A stretch of 64,000 nt of DNA from Collimonas sp. OK607 (GTDB lineage: Bacteria > Pseudomonadota > Gammaproteobacteria > Burkholderiales > Burkholderiaceae_D), in the NCBI RefSeq assembly GCF_900111995.1, contig NZ_FOKF01000006.1:1-64000 (forward strand), given 5' to 3'. The position numbers and the translations under genes were made by a program. The notes under the pieces are model-generated. The model was not told the DNA's origin. It searched no databases and saw nothing but the letters and a program-made list of their open reading frames with translations. Below, one piece after another: positions 26,772 to 34,934 of the stretch; position 1 is the stretch's first letter; each line of letters begins with the position of its first letter.

Positions 26772-27641
26772 ATGCTTGTAACGCTCTTTCGCCTGCTCTC
26801 GACACTACCTTTATTTTTCCTACACGCAATAGGGACGCTGGGCGGCTGGCTGGTGTATCTGGCCTCTGGCTCATATCGCAACAAATTAAAAGACAACCTG
26901 TTCCGGGCCGGTTACCAAACGGCTTTGCCGCAAGCCATCAGTGAATCCGGCAAGAGCATGTTCGAGCTGCCGTTTATCTGGTGCGCCGAGCCGCAGCGTG
27001 TACTGCGTACCGCCACCATCGAAAACTGGGAACTGGCGCAGGCAGCGCTGGACGCCAAAACCGGCGTGATTTTCCTGACACCGCATCTGGGCTGCTTTGA
27101 AATCATCGCCCAGGCTATCGCCACCAAGACCGCTCTTACCGCACTCTATCGGCCGCCCCGTAAAGCCGCTCTCAAACCCTTGATCGAAGGGGCGCGCAGC
27201 CGCCATAACCTGTTGCTCGCACCCGCTAACCTGGCGGGTGTCCGCACCCTGTTCAAGGCACTCAAGAAGGGCCAGGCTATCGGCTTGCTGCCGGATCAGG
27301 TGCCGCAGAACGGCGAAGGAATATGGGCCGATTTTTTTGGGCGTCCGGCCTACACCATGACTTTGCCGGCCAAGTTGCAGCAAATGAGCGGCGCGCCGAT
27401 TATCCTGTCGTACGCCGAACGCTTGCCGTTCGGCCGCGGTTATGTGATCCGCTTTGTGCCATTCGATGAAACCCCGGGTCACACCACGGAACAGCGCACG
27501 CTGGCCATCAACCTGGCCATGGAGAAGCTGATCGCACGTTGCCCGGCGCAATATATCTGGAGCTACAACCGGTACAAGACACCACCAGGCGTTGCGGCAC
27601 CGTCGGCACCGGCCGCTACAATTCAGGAGCCGCAGGCATGA
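26772..27641 (+). CDS. LpxL/HtrB family lipid A acyltransferase (first of two)
   Basis: A 289-residue membrane-bound acyltransferase of the lysophospholipid/lipid A family that adds secondary acyl chains to lipid A. The HxxxxE motif is HLGCFE (residues ~98-103). Also typical are an N-terminal membrane anchor (LFRLLSTLPLFFLHAIGTLGGWLVYLA), LLPDQVPQNGEGIWADFFGRPAYT and the C-terminal QYIWSYNRYK. The ATG at 26772 is chosen from an open frame reaching 26673. It overlaps the next, related gene by four bases (ATGA), so the two are translationally coupled. Which fatty acid it uses cannot be read. Confidence 0.9.
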   Translation: MLVTLFRLLSTLPLFFLHAIGTLGGWLVYLASGSYRNKLKDNLFRAGYQTALPQAISESGKSMFELPFIWCAEPQRVLRTATIENWELAQAALDAKTGVIFLTPHLGCFEIIAQAIATKTALTALYRPPRKAALKPLIEGARSRHNLLLAPANLAGVRTLFKALKKGQAIGLLPDQVPQNGEGIWADFFGRPAYTMTLPAKLQQMSGAPIILSYAERLPFGRGYVIRFVPFDETPGHTTEQRTLAINLAMEKLIARCPAQYIWSYNRYKTPPGVAAPSAPAATIQEPQA

Positions 27642-28546
27642 GGGCCTTGGTCGGATTGTTGTGGCTGGCGCATTTTTTACCGCTGTGGATCCTGGGCCCG
27701 GTGGGCGAAGCCTTGGGTTCATTGCTGTTTATCATCATGAAGCCGAGGCGGCATATCACGCTGACCAATCTGCGGCTTTGCTTTCCTGACATGTCGGAAG
27801 CCGAGCGCGTGGTGTTGGCGCGCCGTCACTTCCAGGCTTACTCGCGCAGTGTGCTGGAGCGTAGTGTGTTGTGGTGGGCTGCGGAAAGCCGTTTGCGGCG
27901 CCTGATCAAAATTGAATCGGATCTGCCGCTAAGCACCTTGCAGGCCGGCCCGACCATTTTGCTGTGCCCGCATTTCGTTTGCCTGGAAATTCCCGGGATT
28001 GCCTTGGTACTGAATTCTTCGACATCGATTTGCACTATCTATACACGCCAGCAAGATGGCGTGATCGATGCTGCGCTGTTGAAGGGGCGTTCGCGTTTTC
28101 GCCCGGTCAAACTGTTTACCCGCGAGCAGGGCGTCAAACCCATCATCCGGGCAATGCGCGAAGGGTTTCCTTTTATCATGTTGCCGGACATGGATTTCGG
28201 CATGAAGGACGCCGAGTTCGTACCGTTTTTTGGTGTCCAGGCCGCGACTCTCACCGCCACCGCGCGGATTGCCGCTGCTACCAAAGCCAGGGTGGTGCCG
28301 ATGATCGCGACCTTTTTGCCCGGTTACAAAGGCTGGAAGGTCACCTTTTATCCGGCCTGGGAAAATTATCCGGGCGACGATATCACAGAGGCAACCCGCC
28401 GCATGAACGCCTTTATCGAAGAGCGCATCCTGGAAGCGCCGGCCGAATATTTTTGGGCGCACAAGCGTTTCAAGACGCGGCCTCCCGGGCAAGCCGATGT
28501 TTATTCGCCACCCGCGCCAGACCATACCGACAGAGCTGCGCATTAG
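27638..28546 (+). CDS. LpxL/HtrB family lipid A acyltransferase (second of two)
   Basis: A 302-residue paralogue of the preceding gene. The active-site HxxxxE appears as HFVCLE (~109-114), followed by TIYTRQQDGVID and FIMLPDMDFGMKDAEFVPFFGVQAA, which takes the place of the DQ-containing loop of the first copy; AEYFWAHKRFKTRP ends the conserved domain. The N-terminal membrane anchor is LVGLLWLAHFLPLWILG. The start ATG lies inside the end of the upstream gene (ATGA overlap). Together they probably add two secondary acyl chains, like LpxL and LpxM, though which gene does which is unknown. dapF follows by 24 bases. Confidence 0.9.
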   Translation: MRALVGLLWLAHFLPLWILGPVGEALGSLLFIIMKPRRHITLTNLRLCFPDMSEAERVVLARRHFQAYSRSVLERSVLWWAAESRLRRLIKIESDLPLSTLQAGPTILLCPHFVCLEIPGIALVLNSSTSICTIYTRQQDGVIDAALLKGRSRFRPVKLFTREQGVKPIIRAMREGFPFIMLPDMDFGMKDAEFVPFFGVQAATLTATARIAAATKARVVPMIATFLPGYKGWKVTFYPAWENYPGDDITEATRRMNAFIEERILEAPAEYFWAHKRFKTRPPGQADVYSPPAPDHTDRAAH

Positions 28547-28570
28547 CACCGTTTCCAGCATAATGTTCTT

Positions 28571-29425
28571 ATGAAACTCAAATTCACAAAAATGCACGGC
28601 GCCGGCAATGATTTCGTCGTGATTGACGCAATTCACCAGCATGTCGATTTCACTGCGGCACAATGGCAGCAATTGGGCGACCGCCGCTTTGGCGTGGGCG
28701 CAGATCAAATGCTGGTGGTTGAAAAATCGCAGGCAGACGGCGTCGATTTTCGCTATCGGATTTACAACGCCGACGGCGGCGAAGTCGAACAATGCGGCAA
28801 CGGCGCCCGCGCCTTCGTCAAATTCGTGACCGACAAGGGCCTGACCGGCAAGCGCACGATCAGGGTGGAAACCATGTCCGGCATCATTGAGCCGAGGCTG
28901 GAAGACGACGGCCGCATTACGGTCGACATGGGCGCACCGGTCCTGACGCCCGCCGCGGTGCCGTTTGATGCCAGTAATCTGAGCAGCCAGGCGATGGGCG
29001 ATGATGTGCTCTGGCCGCTGGATATCCAGGGTAAACAAGTCTGGATATCAGTGGTTTCGATGGGCAATCCGCACGCGGTGCAGGTGGTTGAAGACAGCGA
29101 AGCGGCACCGGTCTTGATCGACGGCCCGTTGATAGAACATCATCCCCGCTTTCCAAGACGGGTGAATGCCGGTTTCATGCAAGTAATTGATCGCCACCAT
29201 ATCAAATTGCGTGTATTCGAGCGCGGCGCGGGCGAAACGCTGGCTTGCGGCACTGGCGCATGCGCTGCGGTAGTGGCTGGTATTCGACGTGGCTTGCTGG
29301 ACACCCCGGTGAAGGTGCAAACCCACGGCGGTGAGCTGTCGATTGCCTGGGCCGGGAACAACCAGCCGGTATTGATGACTGGTCCGGCAGTGTCGGTATT
29401 CGAGGGCGAAATAGAAATCAACTGA
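28571..29425 (+). CDS. dapF: Diaminopimelate epimerase
   Basis: A 284-residue cofactor-independent epimerase turning LL- into meso-diaminopimelate for peptidoglycan and lysine. Both catalytic cysteines are present in their motifs: [10 protein letters not shown] (residue ~75) and [10 protein letters not shown] (residue ~227). The N-terminal [13 protein letters not shown] and the internal MGNPHAV are also typical. In many proteobacteria dapF is followed by a DUF484 gene and xerC. Here those lie 3.6 kb further on, separated by a Sel1-repeat gene and a porin. The short gap to the convergent Sel1 gene holds no clear terminator. Confidence 0.97.
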   Translation: MKLKFTKMHGAGNDFVVIDAIHQHVDFTAAQWQQLGDRRFGVGADQMLVVEKSQADGVDFRYRIYNADGGEVEQCGNGARAFVKFVTDKGLTGKRTIRVETMSGIIEPRLEDDGRITVDMGAPVLTPAAVPFDASNLSSQAMGDDVLWPLDIQGKQVWISVVSMGNPHAVQVVEDSEAAPVLIDGPLIEHHPRFPRRVNAGFMQVIDRHHIKLRVFERGAGETLACGTGACAAVVAGIRRGLLDTPVKVQTHGGELSIAWAGNNQPVLMTGPAVSVFEGEIEIN

Positions 29426-29470
29426 GAAATTGGCTGACGCGCTAAAGCAAAGCGGCATAAGTCGATTTGG

Positions 29471-31075
29471 TCAATCCGCCTCAGTTTCCAGCGCCGCCGC
29501 CGGCACCGCGGTTTTGAAGCGGTACAGGCGTTGCCGGTAGTTTCCTTCCGGCCCGTCCGGGCCGCAATCGACATCTTCGAACAAACGTGCGATCCGGCTC
29601 AACGCCTGACGCTCGTCGCCAGTCTGGATCTGGATCAGGCGCCGCTTGCTGCGCGCGTACTGGGTGCGGATATCAACTACCAGGCAGTGCCCGCAGTCAG
29701 CCAGATTCAAATCCAGCAACAGTGCTTCCGGCCGGCTCAATCCGAATAACGTCGCCAATTCGATCCGTGCCGCCAGAAACGGATGTGCCGTAATTTGTTC
29801 GCGCGTCAATTGCTGCCTGGCGACCTCGGCCCATGGCGCCGGCTGCGCGCTATCGGCAATTTTTGCCAACAATCCCGCCGCTTCGCTACTGCCTTGGGCT
29901 GCGGCCTTTTGCAGCCAATACACCGCACGCACGTCGTTAGCGAGTTTCTCGCGCCGAGTACGCCATGCACTCAGGCCACATTCCAGTTGCGCCGCGCAAT
30001 GGCCCATTTCGGCTGCATGCTCCAGATGGCGCTGCATATCCACCAGATTGCGCTGGGAAAACTCTGATTTCAGATAAATCCGCGACAAGGCGTACCAGGC
30101 ATCTGCCAAGCCGGCCTCGCCTGCCAGCGTCAGCCAGCGAATGGCCTTTTTGTAGTTAGCCGAACCGCTCCCCACCAGCAAGCGCTCACCTTCGCTGTTC
30201 ATGCGGGCATGCCACAGCCCCAACGCCAGCTGCGCGGCTTTGTCATCGCCATACGCTGCCAGTTCAAGAAACTGCTGCACTTCGACGGCATCGACGGTTT
30301 CGCTGGTCTGCAACACTTGGGCACACCGCACCAGCAAAGACAGGTTTTCTTCGCCCAGCTGCCGCTCCAGGGTCTCCGACGGCACATTCAATTGCGCCAG
30401 GATATCGACATACTGCTCTGAAAGCGCCCTCGCCAGCGGCAGCGCCCGTTCCAGGAAAACCGGCCAATCGGCATTTTCCCAGGCCAGCTGCGCCAGCGAT
30501 TGCTGAGCCTGCGTCACGCCGGCATCTGCGGCACGCGCAGTCCATTTTAAGGTCGCGTCTTGTTCAGGCTTGGAAGCTGGCAGGACTCCGGACAATGGCG
30601 GGTTTGACACGACCGCACGACCGGAAACCTGGGCCGGTACGCTGTCGGCATGCTGGGCCAATAGCCATTGGGCTTCCGCGATGCCGGCATTGGCAGCGGT
30701 CTCCAGCACTTTGATAACTTTGCCGCGCAGTCCGTGCAACACATTCGGATCGCTGCCTTCGCGGTGCAATACCAGTTGCGCCAGCACCAGACCGGCCTGC
30801 ATCTGGCCCGCGTCAAAAGCACGCTCATACCAAACGCACAATGCCAGCGGGTCGCTGACCGCCTGCGCCACTTCAAGCGGGATATGGCTGCCAATCAGCA
30901 TCCAGGCTTCAGATTCTTGTTGTTGCGCGGCCCGCTCCAGCCAATGCAGCGCCGTCGACAAACTTTGCGGCAAGCCGTTACCGCCGAATAAATAGCGCTT
31001 GCCTAGGGCTAACTGGGCAGCCGCCTGCCCGGCGCGTGCTGCGCGAATAATCGCTAAGTCTTCACGTTTAGCCAT
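29471..31075 (-). CDS. Sel1-repeat (TPR-like) protein with a conserved-looking C-terminal domain
   Basis: A 534-residue protein without a signal peptide, so probably cytoplasmic. At least seven Sel1/TPR-like repeats are recognisable by the A-x(2)-G-x(3)-A-x(3)-L pattern: AARAGQAAAQLALGKRY, AANAGIAEAQWLLAQ, AADAGVTQAQQSLAQ, AAYGDDKAAQLALGLW, AGEAGLADAWYALSRIY, AAEMGHCAAQLECGLS and AAAQGSSEAAGLLAKI. The last ~120 residues are different, with mixed strand/helix and DLNLADCGHCLVVDIRTQ. Sel1 proteins are scaffolds; partner and role are unknown. It lies convergent to dapF and is an intruder in the dapF-DUF484-xerC order. Confidence 0.82.
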   Translation of the reverse strand: MAKREDLAIIRAARAGQAAAQLALGKRYLFGGNGLPQSLSTALHWLERAAQQQESEAWMLIGSHIPLEVAQAVSDPLALCVWYERAFDAGQMQAGLVLAQLVLHREGSDPNVLHGLRGKVIKVLETAANAGIAEAQWLLAQHADSVPAQVSGRAVVSNPPLSGVLPASKPEQDATLKWTARAADAGVTQAQQSLAQLAWENADWPVFLERALPLARALSEQYVDILAQLNVPSETLERQLGEENLSLLVRCAQVLQTSETVDAVEVQQFLELAAYGDDKAAQLALGLWHARMNSEGERLLVGSGSANYKKAIRWLTLAGEAGLADAWYALSRIYLKSEFSQRNLVDMQRHLEHAAEMGHCAAQLECGLSAWRTRREKLANDVRAVYWLQKAAAQGSSEAAGLLAKIADSAQPAPWAEVARQQLTREQITAHPFLAARIELATLFGLSRPEALLLDLNLADCGHCLVVDIRTQYARSKRRLIQIQTGDERQALSRIARLFEDVDCGPDGPEGNYRQRLYRFKTAVPAAALETEAD

Positions 31076-31460
31076 AAGTACTCATTACCAAAACGTAAAT
31101 TATGCTCGATAAATGGATGGAATTTTATTTTTGCTTGATTTTTACGATATGTGGATCTTTTACGCAACATCAACTCCCGGCAGACAAAAATTTTTTTGCG
31201 ATGACAGCATTGTCCGGCCCCTCTCTGGGGCAGCGCCCAGGAAATCATGCAACGTCGCCCAAACAGCATCAAAATCTCTTAATTTCACAAAAACTACGCC
31301 ACTCGACCTTTAAAATATGAAGTCTTCGATTCATGTAACAGCTACCCGGCCGGCTGGATCGCCTGTACTGCAACGCATATTTTGTTTTTGCAATAGCTCG
31401 GGAGCGGTAAATACAAACCGGAACTCTTCACTAGCCTTCGCAAAAAGCCTAATATTAGTT

Positions 31461-31500
31461 ACGCAACAGGTGCAATTGCCAAATTGCACACGACGCAACA
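31461..31500. promoter_or_regulatory. Symmetric operator-like site upstream of the porin
   Basis: GTGCAATTGCCAAATTGCAC (31470-31489) is a perfect 8-bp dyad with a 4-base centre. It is bracketed by two direct copies of ACGCAACA (31461-31468 and 31493-31500). It lies about 65 bases upstream of the candidate porin -35. The arrangement resembles a dimeric repressor or activator site; the regulator is unknown. Confidence 0.5.
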
Positions 31501-31554
31501 CCCATGTTTGCGCAAATCCGGGCCGCTGCAAGCACAGCTAAAGCCCTTCCCTGC

Positions 31555-31583
31555 TTGTCACAAAAATACAACACAATTAACAA
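31555..31583 (+). promoter_or_regulatory. Candidate sigma-70 promoter of the porin gene
   Basis: TTGTCA (31555-31560), 17 bases, TAACAA (31578-31583). The -35 is close to consensus and the -10 moderate. It would give a leader of about 130 bases before the porin ATG at 31719. No competing better pair is evident in the last 200 bases. Confidence 0.4.
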
Positions 31584-31718
31584 TCTTCTTCAATTTCGAC
31601 CAATTTATAGCGTCACAGGAAACCAAACCGCAGGCATTGCCAGCGAGACCCCTTAATGTTCATCCATCCGGCAAGATGTACGGATCCTTAAGACAGTTTT
31701 CTAAATAAAGGACGTCAA

Positions 31719-32900
31719 ATGAAGAAATCACTAATCGCACTGGCCGTACTCGGCGCAATCGCAGGTGCAGCACAAGCTCAAAGCTCCGTAACCATCTACG
31801 GTATCGTTGATACTGGCGTCGTTTACACAAGCAAGGCTCTGACATCAACTGGCGGCACTGGCAGCAAATTCAGCGTTAACTCCGGCGTTATCCAAGGTTC
31901 GCGTCTGGGTTTCAAAGGCGTTGAAGATCTGGGCGGCGGTCTGAAGGCTCTGTTCCAATTGGAAGCTGGCTTCAACAACGACACTGGCGCATTGAACGGC
32001 CAAGACAAGGGCACTACTAACCTGTTCCGTCGTAAATCGGTAGTCGGTCTGGGCGGCAACTTCGGTTCCGTTCTGCTGGGTCGTCAAACTGACATCCTGG
32101 ACGACGTCAGCCAATGGACTTCGGTTCAAGATTTCGGTGGCGTAACTGGTTCCGTCGGTCACAACTTCAATCGTTTGGAAGGTACACGTACCAACAATTC
32201 GATCCGTTACAACACACCAGATCTGTCCGGCTTCACAGCTAGCGCAATCTACGGTTTCGGCGAAGCAGCTGGCCAAACTTCGAACGGTCAAGCGTTCGGT
32301 CTGGGCGGTCAGTACGCTAACGGCCCACTGGGTCTGTTCGCTGCTTACTACCAATCGAAACTGGGCACTCCTGGCGGCACTAACGCCAGCGACACTTCGA
32401 TCCTGGGCAACACATCGTTCGCTGGCCACGGTAACGCTGGCGACACAGCTCTGAAAACATTCAGCCTGGGCGCTAGCTACCAAGCTGGTCCAGCACGTCT
32501 GTATGGTAACTGGTCGCGTACTAAGCAACCTCTGGCATACACTTCGACTCTGGGCGCCACTGGTGTTCTGCAAGCAGGCAGCTTCACAGTTGGCAGCTTC
32601 AACAACACCAAGGCTGACATCTTCGAACTGGGCGTGAACTACGCTGTTACAGCTCCTCTGCACCTGTTGGCTAGCGTTCAATACAACAAGTTGACATTTG
32701 CTGATGCTGGCGCCGACAAGGGCAAGCTGACCCAAATCAACCTGGGTACTGACTACTTCCTGTCGAAGCGTACTGACCTGTACGCATTCGTGTCGAACCT
32801 GCGCGCTAAGGATGCTGTCAATCCAGGCGTGTTCGGCGACAGCCTCGGCAACACTGGCAACCAAACAGCAGTTGCTGTTGGTATCCGTCACAAGTTCTAA
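31719..32900 (+). CDS. Outer-membrane general porin (beta-proteobacterial, Porin_4 type)
   Basis: A 393-residue trimeric general porin. Signal peptide MKKSLIALAVLGAIAGAAQAQ, then SSVTIYGIVDTGVVY, the classical start of betaproteobacterial porins. GSRLGFKGVEDLGGGLKALFQLE and FRRKSVVGLGGNFGSVLLGRQ follow, and the C-terminus ends in a phenylalanine (GIRHKF) needed for BAM-mediated assembly. AAAGGA lies seven bases before the ATG. Codon choice is strikingly narrow (CTG Leu, GGC/GGT Gly, GCT Ala, CGT Arg), unlike its neighbours, marking a very highly expressed gene. A strong terminator follows. Confidence 0.97.
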   Translation: MKKSLIALAVLGAIAGAAQAQSSVTIYGIVDTGVVYTSKALTSTGGTGSKFSVNSGVIQGSRLGFKGVEDLGGGLKALFQLEAGFNNDTGALNGQDKGTTNLFRRKSVVGLGGNFGSVLLGRQTDILDDVSQWTSVQDFGGVTGSVGHNFNRLEGTRTNNSIRYNTPDLSGFTASAIYGFGEAAGQTSNGQAFGLGGQYANGPLGLFAAYYQSKLGTPGGTNASDTSILGNTSFAGHGNAGDTALKTFSLGASYQAGPARLYGNWSRTKQPLAYTSTLGATGVLQAGSFTVGSFNNTKADIFELGVNYAVTAPLHLLASVQYNKLTFADAGADKGKLTQINLGTDYFLSKRTDLYAFVSNLRAKDAVNPGVFGDSLGNTGNQTAVAVGIRHKF

Positions 32901-32956
32901 TTTAAGCTGACCGAACCCGCAGCAGCAAGCGGGCAAGGTTGCTTGATTAGAGATGT

Positions 32957-32993
32957 AAAAGGCCCACATGGCTTGCCATGTGGGCCTTTTTTA
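32957..32993 (+). terminator. Rho-independent terminator of the porin gene
   Basis: AAAAGGCCCACATGG and its complement form a 15-bp stem around a CTTG loop, ending in TTTTTT on the plus strand. It lies about 57 bases after the porin stop and should cleanly end this abundant transcript. Confidence 0.93.
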
Positions 32994-33084
32994 TTGCCTG
33001 ACGATTTGCTTAAGACTTCAAAGTTGTCACGCACCGGCATAGCGGTGTACTCTTGATCATTCCTTTTCTTCATCACCGACATAC

Positions 33085-33753
33085 ATGACCCTCCAACTTG
33101 ATCCCGATGCTATCGCCCAATATCTGATCGATTCCCCGCATTTTTTCGAAGAACACGCTGAACTGCTGGCCAAGATTCGCCTCACCAGCCCCCTGTTAGG
33201 CCGGGCCGTGTCGCTACAAGAGCGGCAAATGGAAATACTCCGCGAAAAAATCAAACTGCAGGATTTGCGCTTGGCCGACATGGTGCGCAATGCCCAGGAA
33301 AATGATGCGAGCGCGCATAAACTGCACAGCTGGACCCGCAGCCTGCTGCTGGCCCGCAACGATGTCGACCTGCCGCACACGCTGGTCGACGGCCTGCGCA
33401 CCGGATTTGCAGTACCTCAGGCTACCTTGCGGCTGTGGGGCGTCGCCGAGGAATATTCACACACCTGGTTTGCGGCAGCGGCTTCCGAGGATGCCAAGAT
33501 TTTCGCCAATGGCTTGAGCCTGCCGTTTTGCGGCAGCAACAATGATTTCGAAGCCGCCTCCTGGCTGGAGCAGGATGTCCAGTCCGTCGCCATGCTGCCC
33601 TTACGTAGCAGCAGCGCCACCGCCTCGGCAACCTTCGGCCTGCTGGTGCTGGGCTCGCCTGATCCGCAACGCTTTAGCGCCGACATGGCAACCGATTTCC
33701 TGGTGCAGATTGGCGAGACCGCAAGTGCCGCGCTGGCCTGTTTGCTCGGTTAA
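33085..33753 (+). CDS. DUF484 (YigA-like) family protein
   Basis: A 222-residue DUF484 protein. The N-terminal region has the family's YLIDSPHFFEEHAELLAKIRL and SLQERQMEILREKIKLQ, a likely coiled coil. The C-terminal part is GAF-like (SLPFCGSNNDFEAASWLEQDVQSVAMLPLR, GLLVLGSPDPQRFS). Function is not established. Its place just before xerC, 27 bases apart, is conserved in proteobacteria, where dapF normally stands directly upstream; here dapF is 3.6 kb away. The minus-strand open frame overlapping its 5' half is a shadow. Confidence 0.9.
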   Translation: MTLQLDPDAIAQYLIDSPHFFEEHAELLAKIRLTSPLLGRAVSLQERQMEILREKIKLQDLRLADMVRNAQENDASAHKLHSWTRSLLLARNDVDLPHTLVDGLRTGFAVPQATLRLWGVAEEYSHTWFAAAASEDAKIFANGLSLPFCGSNNDFEAASWLEQDVQSVAMLPLRSSSATASATFGLLVLGSPDPQRFSADMATDFLVQIGETASAALACLLG

Positions 33754-33780
33754 CCCGCTTACCCTTTATCACCAGCCATC

Positions 33781-34782
33781 GTGAACGGCGACGCCAACCA
33801 GACCCACCTCAGCGGCTATCTGGATAGTCTGGCGGGACAGCGCCAGCTATCAGCACATACGATTAGCAACTATGCCCGCGACTTGAAGGAACTGGCAAGC
33901 TTGACGCAGGCACTCGGCGACAGTTGGGAGTTCGCCGCCGTCACGCACTTTCACATCCGCAAATTTGCCGCGCAATTGCACTCTCGCGGATTGAATCCAA
34001 GTTCGATTGCGCGCAAGCTGTCGGCCTGGCGCGGCTTTTTCGAGTGGCTGGCAGAGCAGACCACGCTCGCCACCAATCCGGTCGAAGGCGTGAAAGCGCC
34101 AAAGCGCGCCAAACCGCTACCGAAAGCCATGGCCGCCGACGACGCGATTCATCTGGTGGCCAGTGGTAATCCATTGGCCGAGGCCGGATCCAGCATGGCG
34201 TTATGCAATCACGCGATGTTTGAACTGCTGTATTCCAGTGGGCTGCGTGTCTCGGAACTGGCAGGGCTGGACCTGCGCTATAGCAAGCAAGCAGGCTATG
34301 AATCGGCCGGCTGGATCGACCTTGATGCGGCCGAAGTGACAGTCACCGGTAAAGGCGGCAAGAAACGTAGCGTGCCAGTGGGCAACCCGGCAATACAAGC
34401 GATTACGGCCTGGCTGCCGCAACGCCAGACGCTGCTCAAAAATGATCAGGATGACAATGGCGATAAGCGTGACAAGGATGGACATGCCGCAGCCCTGTTC
34501 CTGACAGAACGCGGCACCCGCGTATCGCCACGCGTGATTCAGTTGCGTCTGAAGCATCATGCGCTATCGCTCGGCATCGCCAGCAACGTCCATCCCCATG
34601 TGTTGCGCCATTCATTCGCCTCGCACATGCTGCAGGGCTCCGGCGATCTGCGCGCAGTACAAGAATTGCTGGGGCATGCATCGATCGCCGCTACCCAGGT
34701 CTACACCTCGCTCGACTTCCAGCGCCTGGCGCAGGTTTATGATGCCGCCCACCCGCGCGCAAAAAAAATCTCGGATACGTGA
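33781..34782 (+). CDS. xerC: Site-specific tyrosine recombinase XerC
   Basis: A 333-residue recombinase that, with XerD, resolves chromosome dimers at dif. The N-terminal SAM-like DNA-binding domain is followed by the catalytic domain, with the pentad visible: Arg in SSGLRVSELAGLD, Lys in TGKGGKKRSVP, HxxR in HVLRHSFASHML, His in LLGHASIAATQ and Tyr in QVYTSLD. A charged stretch (NDQDDNGDKRDKDGH, ~residues 220-235) makes it about 30 residues longer than E. coli XerC and probably forms a surface loop. The start is GTG. It follows DUF484 in the usual order. Confidence 0.95.
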   Translation: MNGDANQTHLSGYLDSLAGQRQLSAHTISNYARDLKELASLTQALGDSWEFAAVTHFHIRKFAAQLHSRGLNPSSIARKLSAWRGFFEWLAEQTTLATNPVEGVKAPKRAKPLPKAMAADDAIHLVASGNPLAEAGSSMALCNHAMFELLYSSGLRVSELAGLDLRYSKQAGYESAGWIDLDAAEVTVTGKGGKKRSVPVGNPAIQAITAWLPQRQTLLKNDQDDNGDKRDKDGHAAALFLTERGTRVSPRVIQLRLKHHALSLGIASNVHPHVLRHSFASHMLQGSGDLRAVQELLGHASIAATQVYTSLDFQRLAQVYDAAHPRAKKISDT

Positions 34783-34875
34783 GCCTAGATACCTGATCCC
34801 GGGTACATGAGCTCAATGCATGAGCAGCAAGCTGCAACCTCTTGGGCTGGATGCTTCGATCCACATACCACATCA

Positions 34876-34898
34876 AATATGCAACTGAATTGCATTTC
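34876..34898. promoter_or_regulatory. Candidate Zur-type operator upstream of the Fur-family gene
   Basis: ATGCAA-CTGAA-TTGCAT (34879-34895) is a perfect 6-bp dyad with 5-base spacing. Read on the minus strand it begins GAAATG and ends CATATT over 23 bases, the same outer frame as gammaproteobacterial Zur boxes (GAAATG...CATTTC). It lies about 40 bases before the regulator start, suggesting autoregulation. The family match is inferred. Confidence 0.48.
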
Positions 34899-34934
34899 AG
34901 GCATAATTGAAATCTCACCTACCCATACTGCATT

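Larger units (their letters stand above)
31076..31718. other. Long non-coding region upstream of the porin gene
   Basis: 643 bases, one of the longest gaps in the window. Small frames of ~60-75 codons in it show no protein features. It contains a perfect 20-bp dyad at 31470-31489 flanked by direct repeats, a sigma-70-like promoter at 31555-31583, and a ~130-base leader before the porin. The segment 31080-31440 holds nothing I can name. The size suggests regulated expression of the porin, possibly including post-transcriptional control. Confidence 0.5.

Noticed and set aside
31102-31320. 72-codon plus-strand frame in the porin upstream gap as a small gene
   Set aside because: No ribosome site, no hydrophobic or repeat pattern, and base composition like the rest of the gap.
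31845-32969. 374-codon open frame on the minus strand across the porin gene
   Set aside because: It arises from the strict codon use of the porin. The product is Ser/Val/Gln-rich without recognisable features.
33781-34782. Tyrosine recombinase as a mobile-element integrase
   Set aside because: It is XerC next to DUF484, the conserved housekeeping arrangement, with no att repeats or cargo.
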